A stretch of 64,000 nt of DNA, from contig NZ_JACZKG010000046.1 of NCBI RefSeq assembly GCF_014860165.1, forward strand, positions 60,908-124,907, in the 5' to 3' direction. Source of the DNA: Devosia sp. (GTDB lineage Bacteria; Pseudomonadota; Alphaproteobacteria; Rhizobiales; Devosiaceae). A model generated the notes under the pieces. It saw nothing but the letters and a program-made list of their open reading frames with translations. It was not told the origin of the DNA and made no database searches. Shown piece after piece: positions 1-8,877 of the stretch; positions within the stretch are counted from its first letter, which is position 1, and each line of letters begins with the position of its first letter. The translations under genes were made by a program, and so were the position numbers.

Positions 1-1
1 T

Positions 2-2029
2 ATTTTTCTCACCATCGTAAGCTCAGATCTGAAAGGCGCGCTTGGGCTCAGTGATCAGGTCAAACGCCTGTGGGACCGCTCCAACGGCAACGCCATAACC
101 ACCCAGCAGTTGCGCGAGTCCGCCTCCGATCTGGAAGAACATGTCGCCAATGTCGCGGGCGGCCTTGCCAAATATGGGGCGCGAGTTCTGGGCATCGTGC
201 GTCGTGACGGCGATCCCTACTCGGAGCCGTGCGAATTCCTCGAGCTGATCCTGTCCGGTGGCGTGTCGCGGCAAATGCGACTGGCCCGCATGGCGATCAA
301 TGGCTATGTCGGGTCGGCGCGGCTGCACTTCGGCAAACGCGCCATGCAGGTTCAGGCGGCGGCCGAGGCCGATGATCGGTTCGGCGCCATGCTCTCCATC
401 AAGGAGTATCCGCCCTTTACCGGGCCGGGGATGCTGGACGGCCTACTGCAGCTTCCGCACGAATTCATCCTGACCCAGTCGTTTTCAATCTCAGACAAGC
501 CGATTGCTCAGGAACGCATCACGCGCCTCAAGCGCCAGATCGCGGCATCCGACGAGGCCGGCAGCGCCGTCGAGGAGAATATCGACCGGGCGCTCAACCA
601 GCTTGCCAATCAAGAGGCGGTCTTTGGCGTCCATCATCTGAGCCTTTTGGCAATCGGCCGCTCGAATGAAAAACTGGGCAAGGTCGTATCGGACCTGGGC
701 GCAAGCCTGACCGACATGAACATCAATTGGGTGCGTGAAGACCTAAATCTTGAAGCGGCATTTTGGGCGCAATTGCCGGGAAACCACGGCTATATCGCGC
801 GTGGGGCGATGCTTTCGAGCTCCAATTTTACCGGCCTGTCCTCGATGCATAATTTTGCGCAGGGACGGGAAGAGGCTCCGCACTGGAATCTCCCGATTTC
901 GATCCTCGAAACCACATCGCAAACGCCTTATTGGTTCAACTTCCACCAACGCGACATCGGTCATTTTCTTGTCACCGGACCAACCGGCTCAGGCAAGACA
1001 GTAGCAATGACCTTCCTCTTGGCGCAGAGCTTCCGCGTCTCGCCACGGCCCCGCGCCGTGTTCTTTGACAAGGATCGCGGCGCGGAAATTTTCATCCGTG
1101 CCATGGGCGGCTCCTATGAAGTGCTGACGCCCGGGACGCCGACGGGTTTCAACCCGCTCCAGCTGCCCGACAATGCCGAAAACCGAGATTTCTTGAACCG
1201 GCTGGTCAAAGTGATGGTAGGCGGTGAGCTGAGCCTGTCGCAGTCGGACAATGATCTGATCGAGCAGGGCATTACCCAGACCATGCAGCAGGGGCTGGAA
1301 CGTCGCAATCTGGCGACGCTGGCCGCTTTGATGGCGGGGCGAAACCGAGCCGATAGCAATGATCTGGCCGCACGGCTGCGCCCCTGGTTTGATGGCGACA
1401 AGGCTTGGCTGTTCAATGCACCAACCGACGCTCTGAGCCTGGGTGGCACTCGCTGCTTTGGCTTCGATATGACCAATATCCTGAGCAATACCGAAGTTCG
1501 GACCCCGGCGTTGATGTATATCTATCATCGCCTGGACGAGTTGCTGAACGGCGAGCCGGTCATGTTCTTCATGGACGAAGGCTGGCAGCTTTTGTCCGAT
1601 CCGACCTTTAGCCACTTCATCATGGATAAGATGAAAACGATCCGTAAGCTCAACGGCATCGTGGGTTTTGGCACGCAGTCGGCTGCCGACATCGCCAAAT
1701 CGTCCGTGTCCCATACCTTGATCGAGCAGTCATCGACCAACATCCATTTCCCCAATCCGCGCGCGGACGAGGAAAGCTACATCAAGCGCTTTGGCCTTAC
1801 GGCCAAGGAATTTGGCTTCATCAAAACCACGGCGCCGGAGTCGCGCACGTTTCTGATCAAGCATGGCAATGACTCGGTGATCGCCAAGCTCGATCTCTCC
1901 ACCATGCCGGAAATGGTCAAGGTTCTCTCTGGCAGACGCGAGACAATTGCCGAGTGCGAAGTGCTGCGCAGGGAACATGGCAACGACCCTGCGGACTGGC
2001 TCGAGCTGTTCATGAAGGGGAGTAACTGA
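2..2029 (+). CDS. virB4: VirB4-type T4SS ATPase, 5' end cut by window
   Basis: This is the cytoplasmic ATPase that powers pilus assembly and substrate transfer in VirB/VirD4 type IV secretion. The reading frame is open from the first bases of the window, so the N-terminus lies upstream; VirB4 proteins are usually near 800 residues and about 675 codons are present. The Walker A motif GPTGSGKT is encoded at 977-1000 and the Walker B motif (VMFFMDEGWQLL) near 1560-1595. A downstream TTG at 110 is an internal codon, not the start. The stop overlaps the next ATG by one base (TGATG), indicating translational coupling. virB2 and virB3 are expected just upstream, outside the window. Identification is secure. 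Confidence 0.96.
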   Translation: MFLTIVSSDLKGALGLSDQVKRLWDRSNGNAITTQQLRESASDLEEHVANVAGGLAKYGARVLGIVRRDGDPYSEPCEFLELILSGGVSRQMRLARMAINGYVGSARLHFGKRAMQVQAAAEADDRFGAMLSIKEYPPFTGPGMLDGLLQLPHEFILTQSFSISDKPIAQERITRLKRQIAASDEAGSAVEENIDRALNQLANQEAVFGVHHLSLLAIGRSNEKLGKVVSDLGASLTDMNINWVREDLNLEAAFWAQLPGNHGYIARGAMLSSSNFTGLSSMHNFAQGREEAPHWNLPISILETTSQTPYWFNFHQRDIGHFLVTGPTGSGKTVAMTFLLAQSFRVSPRPRAVFFDKDRGAEIFIRAMGGSYEVLTPGTPTGFNPLQLPDNAENRDFLNRLVKVMVGGELSLSQSDNDLIEQGITQTMQQGLERRNLATLAALMAGRNRADSNDLAARLRPWFDGDKAWLFNAPTDALSLGGTRCFGFDMTNILSNTEVRTPALMYIYHRLDELLNGEPVMFFMDEGWQLLSDPTFSHFIMDKMKTIRKLNGIVGFGTQSAADIAKSSVSHTLIEQSSTNIHFPNPRADEESYIKRFGLTAKEFGFIKTTAPESRTFLIKHGNDSVIAKLDLSTMPEMVKVLSGRRETIAECEVLRREHGNDPADWLELFMKGSN

Positions 2030-3123
2030 TGAAGCGAACCCTTTTTGTGATGGCGATCTGTGCGGCTGCAATGATGGCTGCGGTCCCGGTAGTGGCGCAA
2101 GTGCCTGTCAGTGATGAGGCGATCGAGGGCGAACGATCAGAACGGGACAGCACCACGACCGAAATTGGTACGACGGACAGCAGTCGCGCGGTCGTTTCGA
2201 CCAACATAACCTGCTCCATGTATCGCCCCTCCACGCGAGACGATCCGAACGATGCAATGGTCCGCAACCCAGAAATTGCGGGCCTGGTTCGCCGGGTAGC
2301 GCGCGAGGAAGGCATCGATGAAGAGATCTTCATGGCCTTGGTCTACCAGGAAAGCCGGCTGAACCCCTGCATTGGTTCCTCGGCCGGCGCCTACGGATTG
2401 GCTCAGCTTATGCCGGGAACGGCAGAGGATTTGGGTGTCAATCGGCATAACATCGAGCAGAACTTACGCGGCGGCGCACGCTATTTTCGCCGTCAGCTCA
2501 ACGCCCATGGTGGCAATGTATCCCTCGCCTTGGCTGCCTATAATGCCGGCCCAGGCAACGTTTCCAAATACGGCGGCATCCCGCCGTTCAAGGAAACCCA
2601 GGACTATGTTCGCAACATCACGACCCGCTGGATTCCTGCTCTGGGCGGCTTCGACATGTCAAGCATTCCGCTCAATTACGGCGGCGGATCTTCGGGTTAC
2701 ACCAACATGCGCGATGCCACGGTGAATGCCATGGGAGCAAGTCAGGGTGCTTCCGCCAACCTCGGCAATGTCACGACATGGCTGACACAGCTCGGCCAGC
2801 AACAGCCGGGTACCATGATTGAATCGTTCGATCACAATTCGACGGCGCGCAATGCCAACCTCGAATTGTTCAACCAGGCAATTGGCATGGCAGCGGTCTT
2901 TGCGGAATTGCTCAACAGCAAGAACGCGATGCAGCTCACCGATCAGTCGAGCACCGCGCAATCTCTCAATTCGACGCCCGGGCCTATCGAACCCGACCCA
3001 ACCGAGCCGGTCGAAAATATCTGCGACGAGCCCGGCACGGCCTGGGACGACGAGACCGAGTCCTGTGTGGCGGAGCTTGAGCCCGCGGGGCGCGTAACCC
3101 TGCAACTGACCCCGGAGTTATAG
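2029..3123 (+). CDS. virB1: VirB1-like lytic transglycosylase
   Basis: A periplasmic peptidoglycan hydrolase that locally opens the murein for T4SS assembly. Residues 1-24 form a signal peptide ending in VVAQ. A soluble lytic transglycosylase domain follows at about 85-200, with the catalytic glutamate E108 in YQESRLN and the family signatures GLAQLMPGTA and ALAAYNAGPGNV. The roughly 165-residue C-terminal tail is Asn/Gln/Ser-rich and I do not recognise it. The gene lies between virB4 and virB5, not at the operon head as in the Agrobacterium virB operon; this displaced order occurs in other plasmid T4SS loci. The start ATG overlaps the virB4 stop. Confidence 0.9.
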   Translation: MKRTLFVMAICAAAMMAAVPVVAQVPVSDEAIEGERSERDSTTTEIGTTDSSRAVVSTNITCSMYRPSTRDDPNDAMVRNPEIAGLVRRVAREEGIDEEIFMALVYQESRLNPCIGSSAGAYGLAQLMPGTAEDLGVNRHNIEQNLRGGARYFRRQLNAHGGNVSLALAAYNAGPGNVSKYGGIPPFKETQDYVRNITTRWIPALGGFDMSSIPLNYGGGSSGYTNMRDATVNAMGASQGASANLGNVTTWLTQLGQQQPGTMIESFDHNSTARNANLELFNQAIGMAAVFAELLNSKNAMQLTDQSSTAQSLNSTPGPIEPDPTEPVENICDEPGTAWDDETESCVAELEPAGRVTLQLTPEL

Positions 3124-3125
3124 CA

Positions 3126-3848
3126 ATGACGATCAAGAAAGTTGGCTTTATCAGCATCGCGGCAATGATGGGGCTCTCCTTTCCCGCAACCGCCCAAGTG
3201 CCAGTGATTGACCGCGAAAATCTCAGCATTGCGCGGGACACTGCCAGCACGACAAACGAAATCCTCGATACCAATAAGGAAATCCTGACGACCGTCGAGG
3301 ACACGCTAAAGGCGGTTATCGGCGACCGCTCAAGCGTCCAGCAGCCCATGCAAGACCTCGCCGTTGGCAGCGGTTTTTCCGTCGGCTCGATGCCCGACTT
3401 TTCGAGCATAATGTCGGGCGGGGTTCCAAATTTTGGGTCGGGCAATGACGACATTGCCACATTCGCGAGCCTCTTCATCAACGGCATGAAACTCGTCAAA
3501 TCGCTGTCGGGAGAAGACAATTCCGACTTTGCCGGGGACAAATCCTACGAGCAGCTGATGAACACCGTTATGGGCGTTTCCGCGCTTGTGAAGGGTACCC
3601 AAGAGGGTGTCACGAACCGCCGGGATTCCTTTGAGCAGGCCAGCCAACAGATCGGTCAAGCCGAGGACATCAAGGGTTCGATCGACCAAAACACTCAGTT
3701 GCAGGTGCAAGCGGGCCTCACCATCAACGAGTTGATCGGCGTGATGAACGGGGCCGTGTCGTCGCTGCAGGCGGACAACGTTCGCACGCTGACCGACATT
3801 TCCAACACCACCAAAGGACTTGAGTATGACCGCGGCAGCGAAAACTAA
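3126..3848 (+). CDS. virB5: VirB5-like minor pilin / pilus-tip protein
   Basis: VirB5 proteins are secreted to the periplasm and sit at the pilus tip, where they help contact recipient cells. The 240-residue product has a clear signal peptide (residues 1-24, ending PATAQ) followed by the VPVIDRENL segment common at mature VirB5/TrbJ N-termini, then a long helical, polar region. Size (about 220-240 residues) and position between the transglycosylase and virB6 fit VirB5. The gene starts 2 bases after the previous stop, and its 3' end overlaps the small lipoprotein gene. Sequence conservation in this family is weak, so the call rests partly on synteny. Confidence 0.85.
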   Translation: MTIKKVGFISIAAMMGLSFPATAQVPVIDRENLSIARDTASTTNEILDTNKEILTTVEDTLKAVIGDRSSVQQPMQDLAVGSGFSVGSMPDFSSIMSGGVPNFGSGNDDIATFASLFINGMKLVKSLSGEDNSDFAGDKSYEQLMNTVMGVSALVKGTQEGVTNRRDSFEQASQQIGQAEDIKGSIDQNTQLQVQAGLTINELIGVMNGAVSSLQADNVRTLTDISNTTKGLEYDRGSEN

Positions 3849-4047
3849 GATGCTTTCGAAAGGTGTCACGCTCGCTGTTGTGGCAGGGCTGCTGGCGGGG
3901 TGCGCAACGACGCCCCCGCCCTCAAAGTCCGCGCCATGCAAGCGCCCCGCCAACCTATCGGCATATGCAGCGATCGAGCCGCAGGACTGCGGGCCGATGT
4001 CACCAGTCAACTCGGCTGAAACCGCGGCTGCAATTCTGGCTCTCTAG
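3826..4047 (+). CDS. small T4SS-operon lipoprotein (VirB7 position)
   Basis: A predicted outer-membrane lipoprotein of 73 residues. A hydrophobic signal segment ends in a lipobox (LLAGC), with the lipidated cysteine followed by a short Pro/Ser-rich stretch and two further cysteines. ATG at 3826 was chosen over the TTG two codons upstream because AAAGGA lies at a good distance. The 5' end overlaps virB5 by 23 bases and virB6 begins 9 bases downstream. By location and lipobox it could serve as VirB7, which stabilises VirB9 in the core complex, or as an entry-exclusion lipoprotein; the sequence does not separate the two. Confidence 0.75.
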   Translation: MTAAAKTKMLSKGVTLAVVAGLLAGCATTPPPSKSAPCKRPANLSAYAAIEPQDCGPMSPVNSAETAAAILAL

Positions 4048-4056
4048 GGGCGTCGA

Positions 4057-5079
4057 ATGGATTTTCTGAGCCAACTGCTACAACGCATCGACGATACGGG
4101 CACGAATTTTAGCGAGACAGCCTTTGGCGTTCTGGGCAGCGAGGTCGTGCCCCTGCTGACGATCGCATTCTATCTCTACGTTGGCTATTACGGCTTGCAG
4201 ATCATGATGGGCACGGCTTCCGCCAGCTTTGCCAACATTGTCGGCCGGGTTTGCCGGATGCTCCTGATCCTGCTGCTGGTGAGCAATTGGGGCAACTTCA
4301 ACACCCTCTTTTATGAATGGATGACGACCGTTCCTGAAAATGCGGGACGCGCTGTCCTAACCGTCTCGGGCACGGGCGTAAGCGAACCGACGAGCGGACT
4401 TTCCGATATTTGGCATAGCGCAAATGAGGTCGCCGGTGCCTATTCCGCGCAAACCTCGATTTGGGCGATTTTACCCGGAGTGATGGCAGCGATCATCTGG
4501 ATTGCCGCTGGCATATTCATAGCCATTGCCCTGGCACTGCTCATCCTCGCCAAACTCGCCATGTGGGTATTGCTGGGCACTGCGCCGATCTTCATCGCCT
4601 GCTTTTTGTTTCCGGAGACCCGGAAATATGGCTCGGGCTGGCTCGATCAGGTGATCCTCTACGCCATCATGCCTCTGTTCATCTACACGGTCGCGGCCTT
4701 CATGATTGCCGCCGCAACCCCCGAACTTGGGAAGATGAAAGCGGCCATGGAGGCCAACAGCCTCCAAATGTCGGACTTTGCCTCTTTCATTCTCATCGTC
4801 ATCGCCGGGTCTTTCGTGTTGCTCAACGTGCAGTCGATTGCAGCGAGCATCGCGGGTGGGCAGGCGATGAACCTGGCCGGCGCCACTGGGGGCCTCTTGA
4901 AGGGGACTGCCAGGAGAGGGACGGCCACGGGCACAATGGCGGGTAAGCTTGGATATCGGGGCGTCTCGGCCGGCGTGAATGCCAACGTCAATGCACTCGA
5001 CAGAATGTCCAGCTCGATGCCAGCGGCTCGGCACATGGCCCAATCCATTAAACAGAACAGCACACCCCGCATCGGGTGA
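4057..5079 (+). CDS. virB6: VirB6-type polytopic inner-membrane channel protein
   Basis: VirB6/TrbL proteins form part of the inner-membrane translocation pore and contact the DNA substrate. The 340-residue product has several strongly hydrophobic segments, including about residues 30-50, 60-85, 140-185, 205-225 and 245-265, and a hydrophilic, Gly/Ala-rich C-terminal tail. A segment near residues 170-195 (LGTAPIFIACFLFPETRKY) is typical of the family. The gene sits 9 bases after the lipoprotein and 18 bases before virB8, within the operon. Length and order match VirB6. Confidence 0.92.
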   Translation: MDFLSQLLQRIDDTGTNFSETAFGVLGSEVVPLLTIAFYLYVGYYGLQIMMGTASASFANIVGRVCRMLLILLLVSNWGNFNTLFYEWMTTVPENAGRAVLTVSGTGVSEPTSGLSDIWHSANEVAGAYSAQTSIWAILPGVMAAIIWIAAGIFIAIALALLILAKLAMWVLLGTAPIFIACFLFPETRKYGSGWLDQVILYAIMPLFIYTVAAFMIAAATPELGKMKAAMEANSLQMSDFASFILIVIAGSFVLLNVQSIAASIAGGQAMNLAGATGGLLKGTARRGTATGTMAGKLGYRGVSAGVNANVNALDRMSSSMPAARHMAQSIKQNSTPRIG

Positions 5080-5097
5080 TAAATCAGGGTTTTGCCA

Positions 5098-5787
5098 ATG
5101 CCTAAAGCCGATTCAGGGCTCGTGACCTACTATCAGGACGGCCAACGCTGGGAAGAGGACATTTCGCGCCGCGATCGGCGTTCGCGCGTCGTCGCCTGGC
5201 TTATCGCAATGATCCTCGGTCTCGTCGCGGTGTGCAGCCTCTTGGTGTTGGCAATGCTGATGCCGCTCAAGACCTTTGAGCCCTACTTCGTGGAAGTCGA
5301 TAAAACCACTGGCTACATGGAAGTCACTTCGGGGCTGACCCGCACCACGACCTTGACCGAACAGCAGGCCGTTACCCAAGCCAATGTCGTACGCTATATC
5401 CGCGCCCGGGAAAAATACGATCCATATGCCGTATCGGAGAATTTCGGTCTGGCGCAATTGCTATCGACAGGTCGTGCCTCTGACGATTTGACCCGGCTTT
5501 ACAGCAATACCAATCCGACCAATCCGACGAAGGTGTACGGCACCAATCGGACTGTGGCCGTCGAAATCAAATCGGTGACCTTCCCCAATACGTCCACTGC
5601 ATTGGTCCGTTTCTCGACCACGGAAACCGGCCCCGCCCAGTTGACTGTCAAACACTACATCTCCGTGGTTCGCTTCCGCTACACCGACACCCCCCTCCGC
5701 ATGGAATGGCGCTTCGATAATCCGCTAGGATTCCAAGTCTATGAGTACCAGCGCGACCAAGAAACCGTAACGGCCGGGAGCCAATAG
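5098..5787 (+). CDS. virB8: VirB8-type inner-membrane assembly factor
   Basis: A bitopic inner-membrane protein that nucleates T4SS assembly through a periplasmic domain. It has one transmembrane helix at about residues 33-58 after a short cytosolic N-terminus. The periplasmic domain ends with the conserved block MEWRFDNPLGFQVYEY. ATG 5098 is preferred over an in-frame TTG six bases earlier because an AGGG ribosome site lies seven bases upstream. The product is 229 residues, normal for the family. virB9 starts 2 bases after its stop. Confidence 0.95.
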   Translation: MPKADSGLVTYYQDGQRWEEDISRRDRRSRVVAWLIAMILGLVAVCSLLVLAMLMPLKTFEPYFVEVDKTTGYMEVTSGLTRTTTLTEQQAVTQANVVRYIRAREKYDPYAVSENFGLAQLLSTGRASDDLTRLYSNTNPTNPTKVYGTNRTVAVEIKSVTFPNTSTALVRFSTTETGPAQLTVKHYISVVRFRYTDTPLRMEWRFDNPLGFQVYEYQRDQETVTAGSQ

Positions 5788-5789
5788 CA

Positions 5790-6593
5790 ATGAAGCGTAT
5801 CATCCTCATCCTGAGCGCCCTGACCGGCATGCTGACACAGGGATTTGCGGCGCAGACCCCGCAATCAGGCCGTCTAGACCAGCGCGTCACGCATGTGACC
5901 TACCAGGCCAACAATGTGGTCAAGGTCCGCGCGGCATATGGCATTTCGACCATGATCATTTTTGACGAGTCTGAAAAATTCCAGACGCTGTCGTTAGGTG
6001 ATACGGAGAGTTGGCAAATCGTCCCAGCAGCTGCGGGCAACATCCTTTTCGTCAAGCCGATCGCGCGCGACGTGCCCACCAACCTGAACATCGTCACCGA
6101 TAAGCGCATCTATTTTCTAGAGCTGATCGACCAGGCGCCCGGCAACGGCGACGTGTTCGGGATCCAGTTCAATTACCCTGAAAATGCGCTCAACGATGTG
6201 CTTCGCGAGGAAGCCACGATCCGTGCAGCCAACCCTGCGATCAGCAACATCGACAAGGCCAATCTCAACATCAACTACTCCTTCTCGGGCCAGGATGCGC
6301 TCAAGCCCGTCGAAGTTTTTGACGATGGCAAGATGACCTTTTTCCGCTTCGCCGGCCGCATGCCGGCAATCTTCAAGGTGAACCTCGACTTCACGGAATC
6401 GCTGGTGAATTTTCGGCGTGAAGGGGAGTACATCGTGGTCGATGGCACTGCGGCCCAATTTACCCTGCGCGAAGGGGATCTATGGACCTGCATCTTTAAT
6501 CTTCGCGTGCCCGATATCGCCGCGCCCGATCCCTACATCAATGCGCCCGTTCTCGACACCAAAGCGACGACGCGCAGTGGGAGCAATAACTGA
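5790..6593 (+). CDS. virB9: VirB9-type outer-membrane core complex protein
   Basis: A periplasmic/outer-membrane component of the T4SS core complex, partnering with VirB7 and VirB10. It has a signal peptide (residues 1-21), the N-terminal VirB9 region with the block ILFVKPIARDVPTNLNIVT, and a C-terminal beta-rich domain containing GKMTFFRF and GEYIVVDGTAAQFTLR. Length is 267 residues, as expected. Its stop shares one base with the virB10 ATG, indicating coupled translation. Confidence 0.95.
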   Translation: MKRIILILSALTGMLTQGFAAQTPQSGRLDQRVTHVTYQANNVVKVRAAYGISTMIIFDESEKFQTLSLGDTESWQIVPAAAGNILFVKPIARDVPTNLNIVTDKRIYFLELIDQAPGNGDVFGIQFNYPENALNDVLREEATIRAANPAISNIDKANLNINYSFSGQDALKPVEVFDDGKMTFFRFAGRMPAIFKVNLDFTESLVNFRREGEYIVVDGTAAQFTLREGDLWTCIFNLRVPDIAAPDPYINAPVLDTKATTRSGSNN

Positions 6594-7852
6594 TGGAACG
6601 CGCGCCTGAACTGCAGGCTCTCCAGGGCAGCGGCGAAAGCGTCGTTGCTGACCGGGGCGTCAAAGGCAAGCAGCTCCTGGGCTTCGGCCTGCTGGGTCTG
6701 GTGGGGATTGGCGCTCTCTATCTCAACTTTGCGGCGGGGAACACCGCACCACGCGACATGCTCCAATCGGAAGAAGCCTTCAATACCGAGACATTCTCCC
6801 CACCTGGGTTCGTACGAGAATCAGAAGAAGCTACTCTTGAGCCGGAAGTCGAATCGAATATCGTTGTCATACCGCCACCCCCTCCACCGGTTGAGGCTGT
6901 CGAGCCTGAGCCAGATGTAGCCGAATTTACCGTACCCCCGCCCCCTCCCATGGTTCCGCCGCCACCAATGGTTGAGCCTACGCTGATCGTGCAAGAGCCG
7001 GCACCAGTGGTCGAAGAGGAATTTCCAGAGCGCTACCTGTCCGGCCTTGTCGTGATGGACGTTTCGGCGCCCGATAAGGGCCTGTCCGAACCTGCAGCCT
7101 TCGATGGCAATGCCACGCCGCCTGCGATTGTATCGGGCACAGATTCAGCAAGCCAATATCTCGCAAGCTCAATTTCTCAAGAGGATCGTAGCGCAAACGC
7201 ACGCTCTCTTGAGCGGATTGACGCCCTTGTGCCCGAAGGCACGATGATTTCGGGCCTGCTCGAAACTGCCATCAATAGCGACCTGCCGGGGCAAATCCGG
7301 GCTATGGTCAATGAAGACGTCTATTCGTTCGATGGCCGCCGCATTCTGATCCCGATCGGCTCTCGCCTGATTGGGGAATACCAGTCCGAAGTCACCCGCG
7401 GCCAAAGTCGGGTATTCGTGGTCTGGTCCCGCATGATCCGCTCCGATGGAGTGTCCGTACGGCTTAATTCTATGGGCTCAGACAGCCTGGGCCGCGCCGG
7501 CATGACCGGGTTTGTCGATACCAAGTTCAAGGAACGTTTCACCTCGGCATTGATGCTGTCGGTTCTGGGCGGCGGCATCAACTACCTGACCGATTCCAGC
7601 GGCGAGCCTGAATTTGAAGACGGCGCCGATGACGAGCGTAGCGCCAGGCAAAAGGCGGCCGATGGTGTCGCTCAAACCATGGCAGATTTCATTTCGAGCG
7701 AAATCCAGGCCAATGCAAACCTCAAGCCGACGATCAGCATAGATCAAGGCGAGCGGGTTTTCGTCTATGTGCGCCAGGACCTCTCGTTCGCGGCGATGTA
7801 CGAGGACCCTATAACGGAGGCAATGCGCCAAATCGTTAGTGAGCGGAGATAA
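6593..7852 (+). CDS. virB10: VirB10-type energy-transducing core protein
   Basis: VirB10 spans the cell envelope and transmits ATP-driven changes from the inner membrane to the outer-membrane pore. The 419-residue product has a transmembrane helix at about 23-41 and a Pro/Glu-rich linker at about 80-140 containing two runs of consecutive prolines. The C-terminal TrbI/VirB10 domain (about 205-400) contains LVPEGTMISGLLE, RILIPIGSRLIGEY and SRVFVVWSRMI. It overlaps virB9 and virB11 by one base each (the latter as TAATG). Confidence 0.96.
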   Translation: MERAPELQALQGSGESVVADRGVKGKQLLGFGLLGLVGIGALYLNFAAGNTAPRDMLQSEEAFNTETFSPPGFVRESEEATLEPEVESNIVVIPPPPPPVEAVEPEPDVAEFTVPPPPPMVPPPPMVEPTLIVQEPAPVVEEEFPERYLSGLVVMDVSAPDKGLSEPAAFDGNATPPAIVSGTDSASQYLASSISQEDRSANARSLERIDALVPEGTMISGLLETAINSDLPGQIRAMVNEDVYSFDGRRILIPIGSRLIGEYQSEVTRGQSRVFVVWSRMIRSDGVSVRLNSMGSDSLGRAGMTGFVDTKFKERFTSALMLSVLGGGINYLTDSSGEPEFEDGADDERSARQKAADGVAQTMADFISSEIQANANLKPTISIDQGERVFVYVRQDLSFAAMYEDPITEAMRQIVSERR

Positions 7853-8877
7853 TGTCCTCAGCCACATCGATGTTGCCAACCCTGCTCTATGTTGTCGAAC
7901 AGGCATTGGAGCCCATTCGAGGCCTGCTCGACGACCCGGCCGTCGTTGAAATTTCCGTCAACAAGCCAGGTCAGGTTTTCGTCGAGCGCATAGGTCAAGC
8001 CCATATGGAGTTTCACTCCATTCCGGCGATGACGGCAGAGGCGATCAGCCAGATAGCGCAGCGGGTCGCTGCCTATACCAACCAGTTCGTCAACGGTGAA
8101 AGGCCTTTGTTGAGCGCCGCCCTGCCAACTGGGGAGCGCATTCAAGTCGTCTTGCCGCCGGCCGCCCCCGATGGCGGAACGCTCTCGATCCGAAAGCAAG
8201 TGACCCAGCATTTTACCCTGGAGGAATACCGGGACAATGGCTCGCTCGACAAGGTTGCCGTTTCGCTTGGCGGGCTCTCACAGCTCGATCACGACTTAAT
8301 CGGCCATCTTCAGGCGCAGCGGATTTATGAGTTTCTTGATACCGCCATCCGCAATCGCGTCTCCATCCTGATCAGTGGCGGTACGTCGACCGGGAAAACT
8401 ACATTTCTCAATGCGTGCCTCAAGAGTGTCGATCCCAACGAGCGAATTTTGACGCTCGAGGATACGCGCGAGCTGTTCCCAACCCAAAAAAACGTCGTTC
8501 ACTTGATCGCCTCAAAGGGCGATCAGGGAACCGCCAATGTCACGATTCAAAGCCTGCTCGAATCTTCTCTGCGTATGCGACCAGACCGGCTTTTCGTCGG
8601 CGAAATTCGTGGTGCAGAGGCGTTCACCTTCTTGCGCGCCATCAACACCGGGCACCCTGGCTCGATGTCGACAGTCCACGCGGATACCCCCCAGGGCGCT
8701 TATGAGCAGCTGGTGATGATGATCATGCAGGGCGGCATGGCAGGCTCGTTCAGTAAAGCCGATTTGCTGTCATACCTGCACATGGTTATCCCGGTCGTGA
8801 TCCAGCTTCGGCGCGACGGCGGCAAGCGCGGCGTTTCCGAGATCTTCTTCGCGCGGCAGCATGACCATGCTGTATAA
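7852..8877 (+). CDS. virB11: VirB11-type traffic ATPase
   Basis: A hexameric AAA-like ATPase of the type II/IV secretion family at the inner face of the T4SS. Visible motifs in order are Walker A GGTSTGKTTF, the acidic box RILTLEDTRELF, Walker B region RPDRLFVGEIRG, and the His box GHPGSMSTVHADTP. Length is 341 residues, standard for the family. The gene overlaps the downstream virD4 by 17 bases, so both are likely made from one transcript. Confidence 0.97.
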   Translation: MSSATSMLPTLLYVVEQALEPIRGLLDDPAVVEISVNKPGQVFVERIGQAHMEFHSIPAMTAEAISQIAQRVAAYTNQFVNGERPLLSAALPTGERIQVVLPPAAPDGGTLSIRKQVTQHFTLEEYRDNGSLDKVAVSLGGLSQLDHDLIGHLQAQRIYEFLDTAIRNRVSILISGGTSTGKTTFLNACLKSVDPNERILTLEDTRELFPTQKNVVHLIASKGDQGTANVTIQSLLESSLRMRPDRLFVGEIRGAEAFTFLRAINTGHPGSMSTVHADTPQGAYEQLVMMIMQGGMAGSFSKADLLSYLHMVIPVVIQLRRDGGKRGVSEIFFARQHDHAV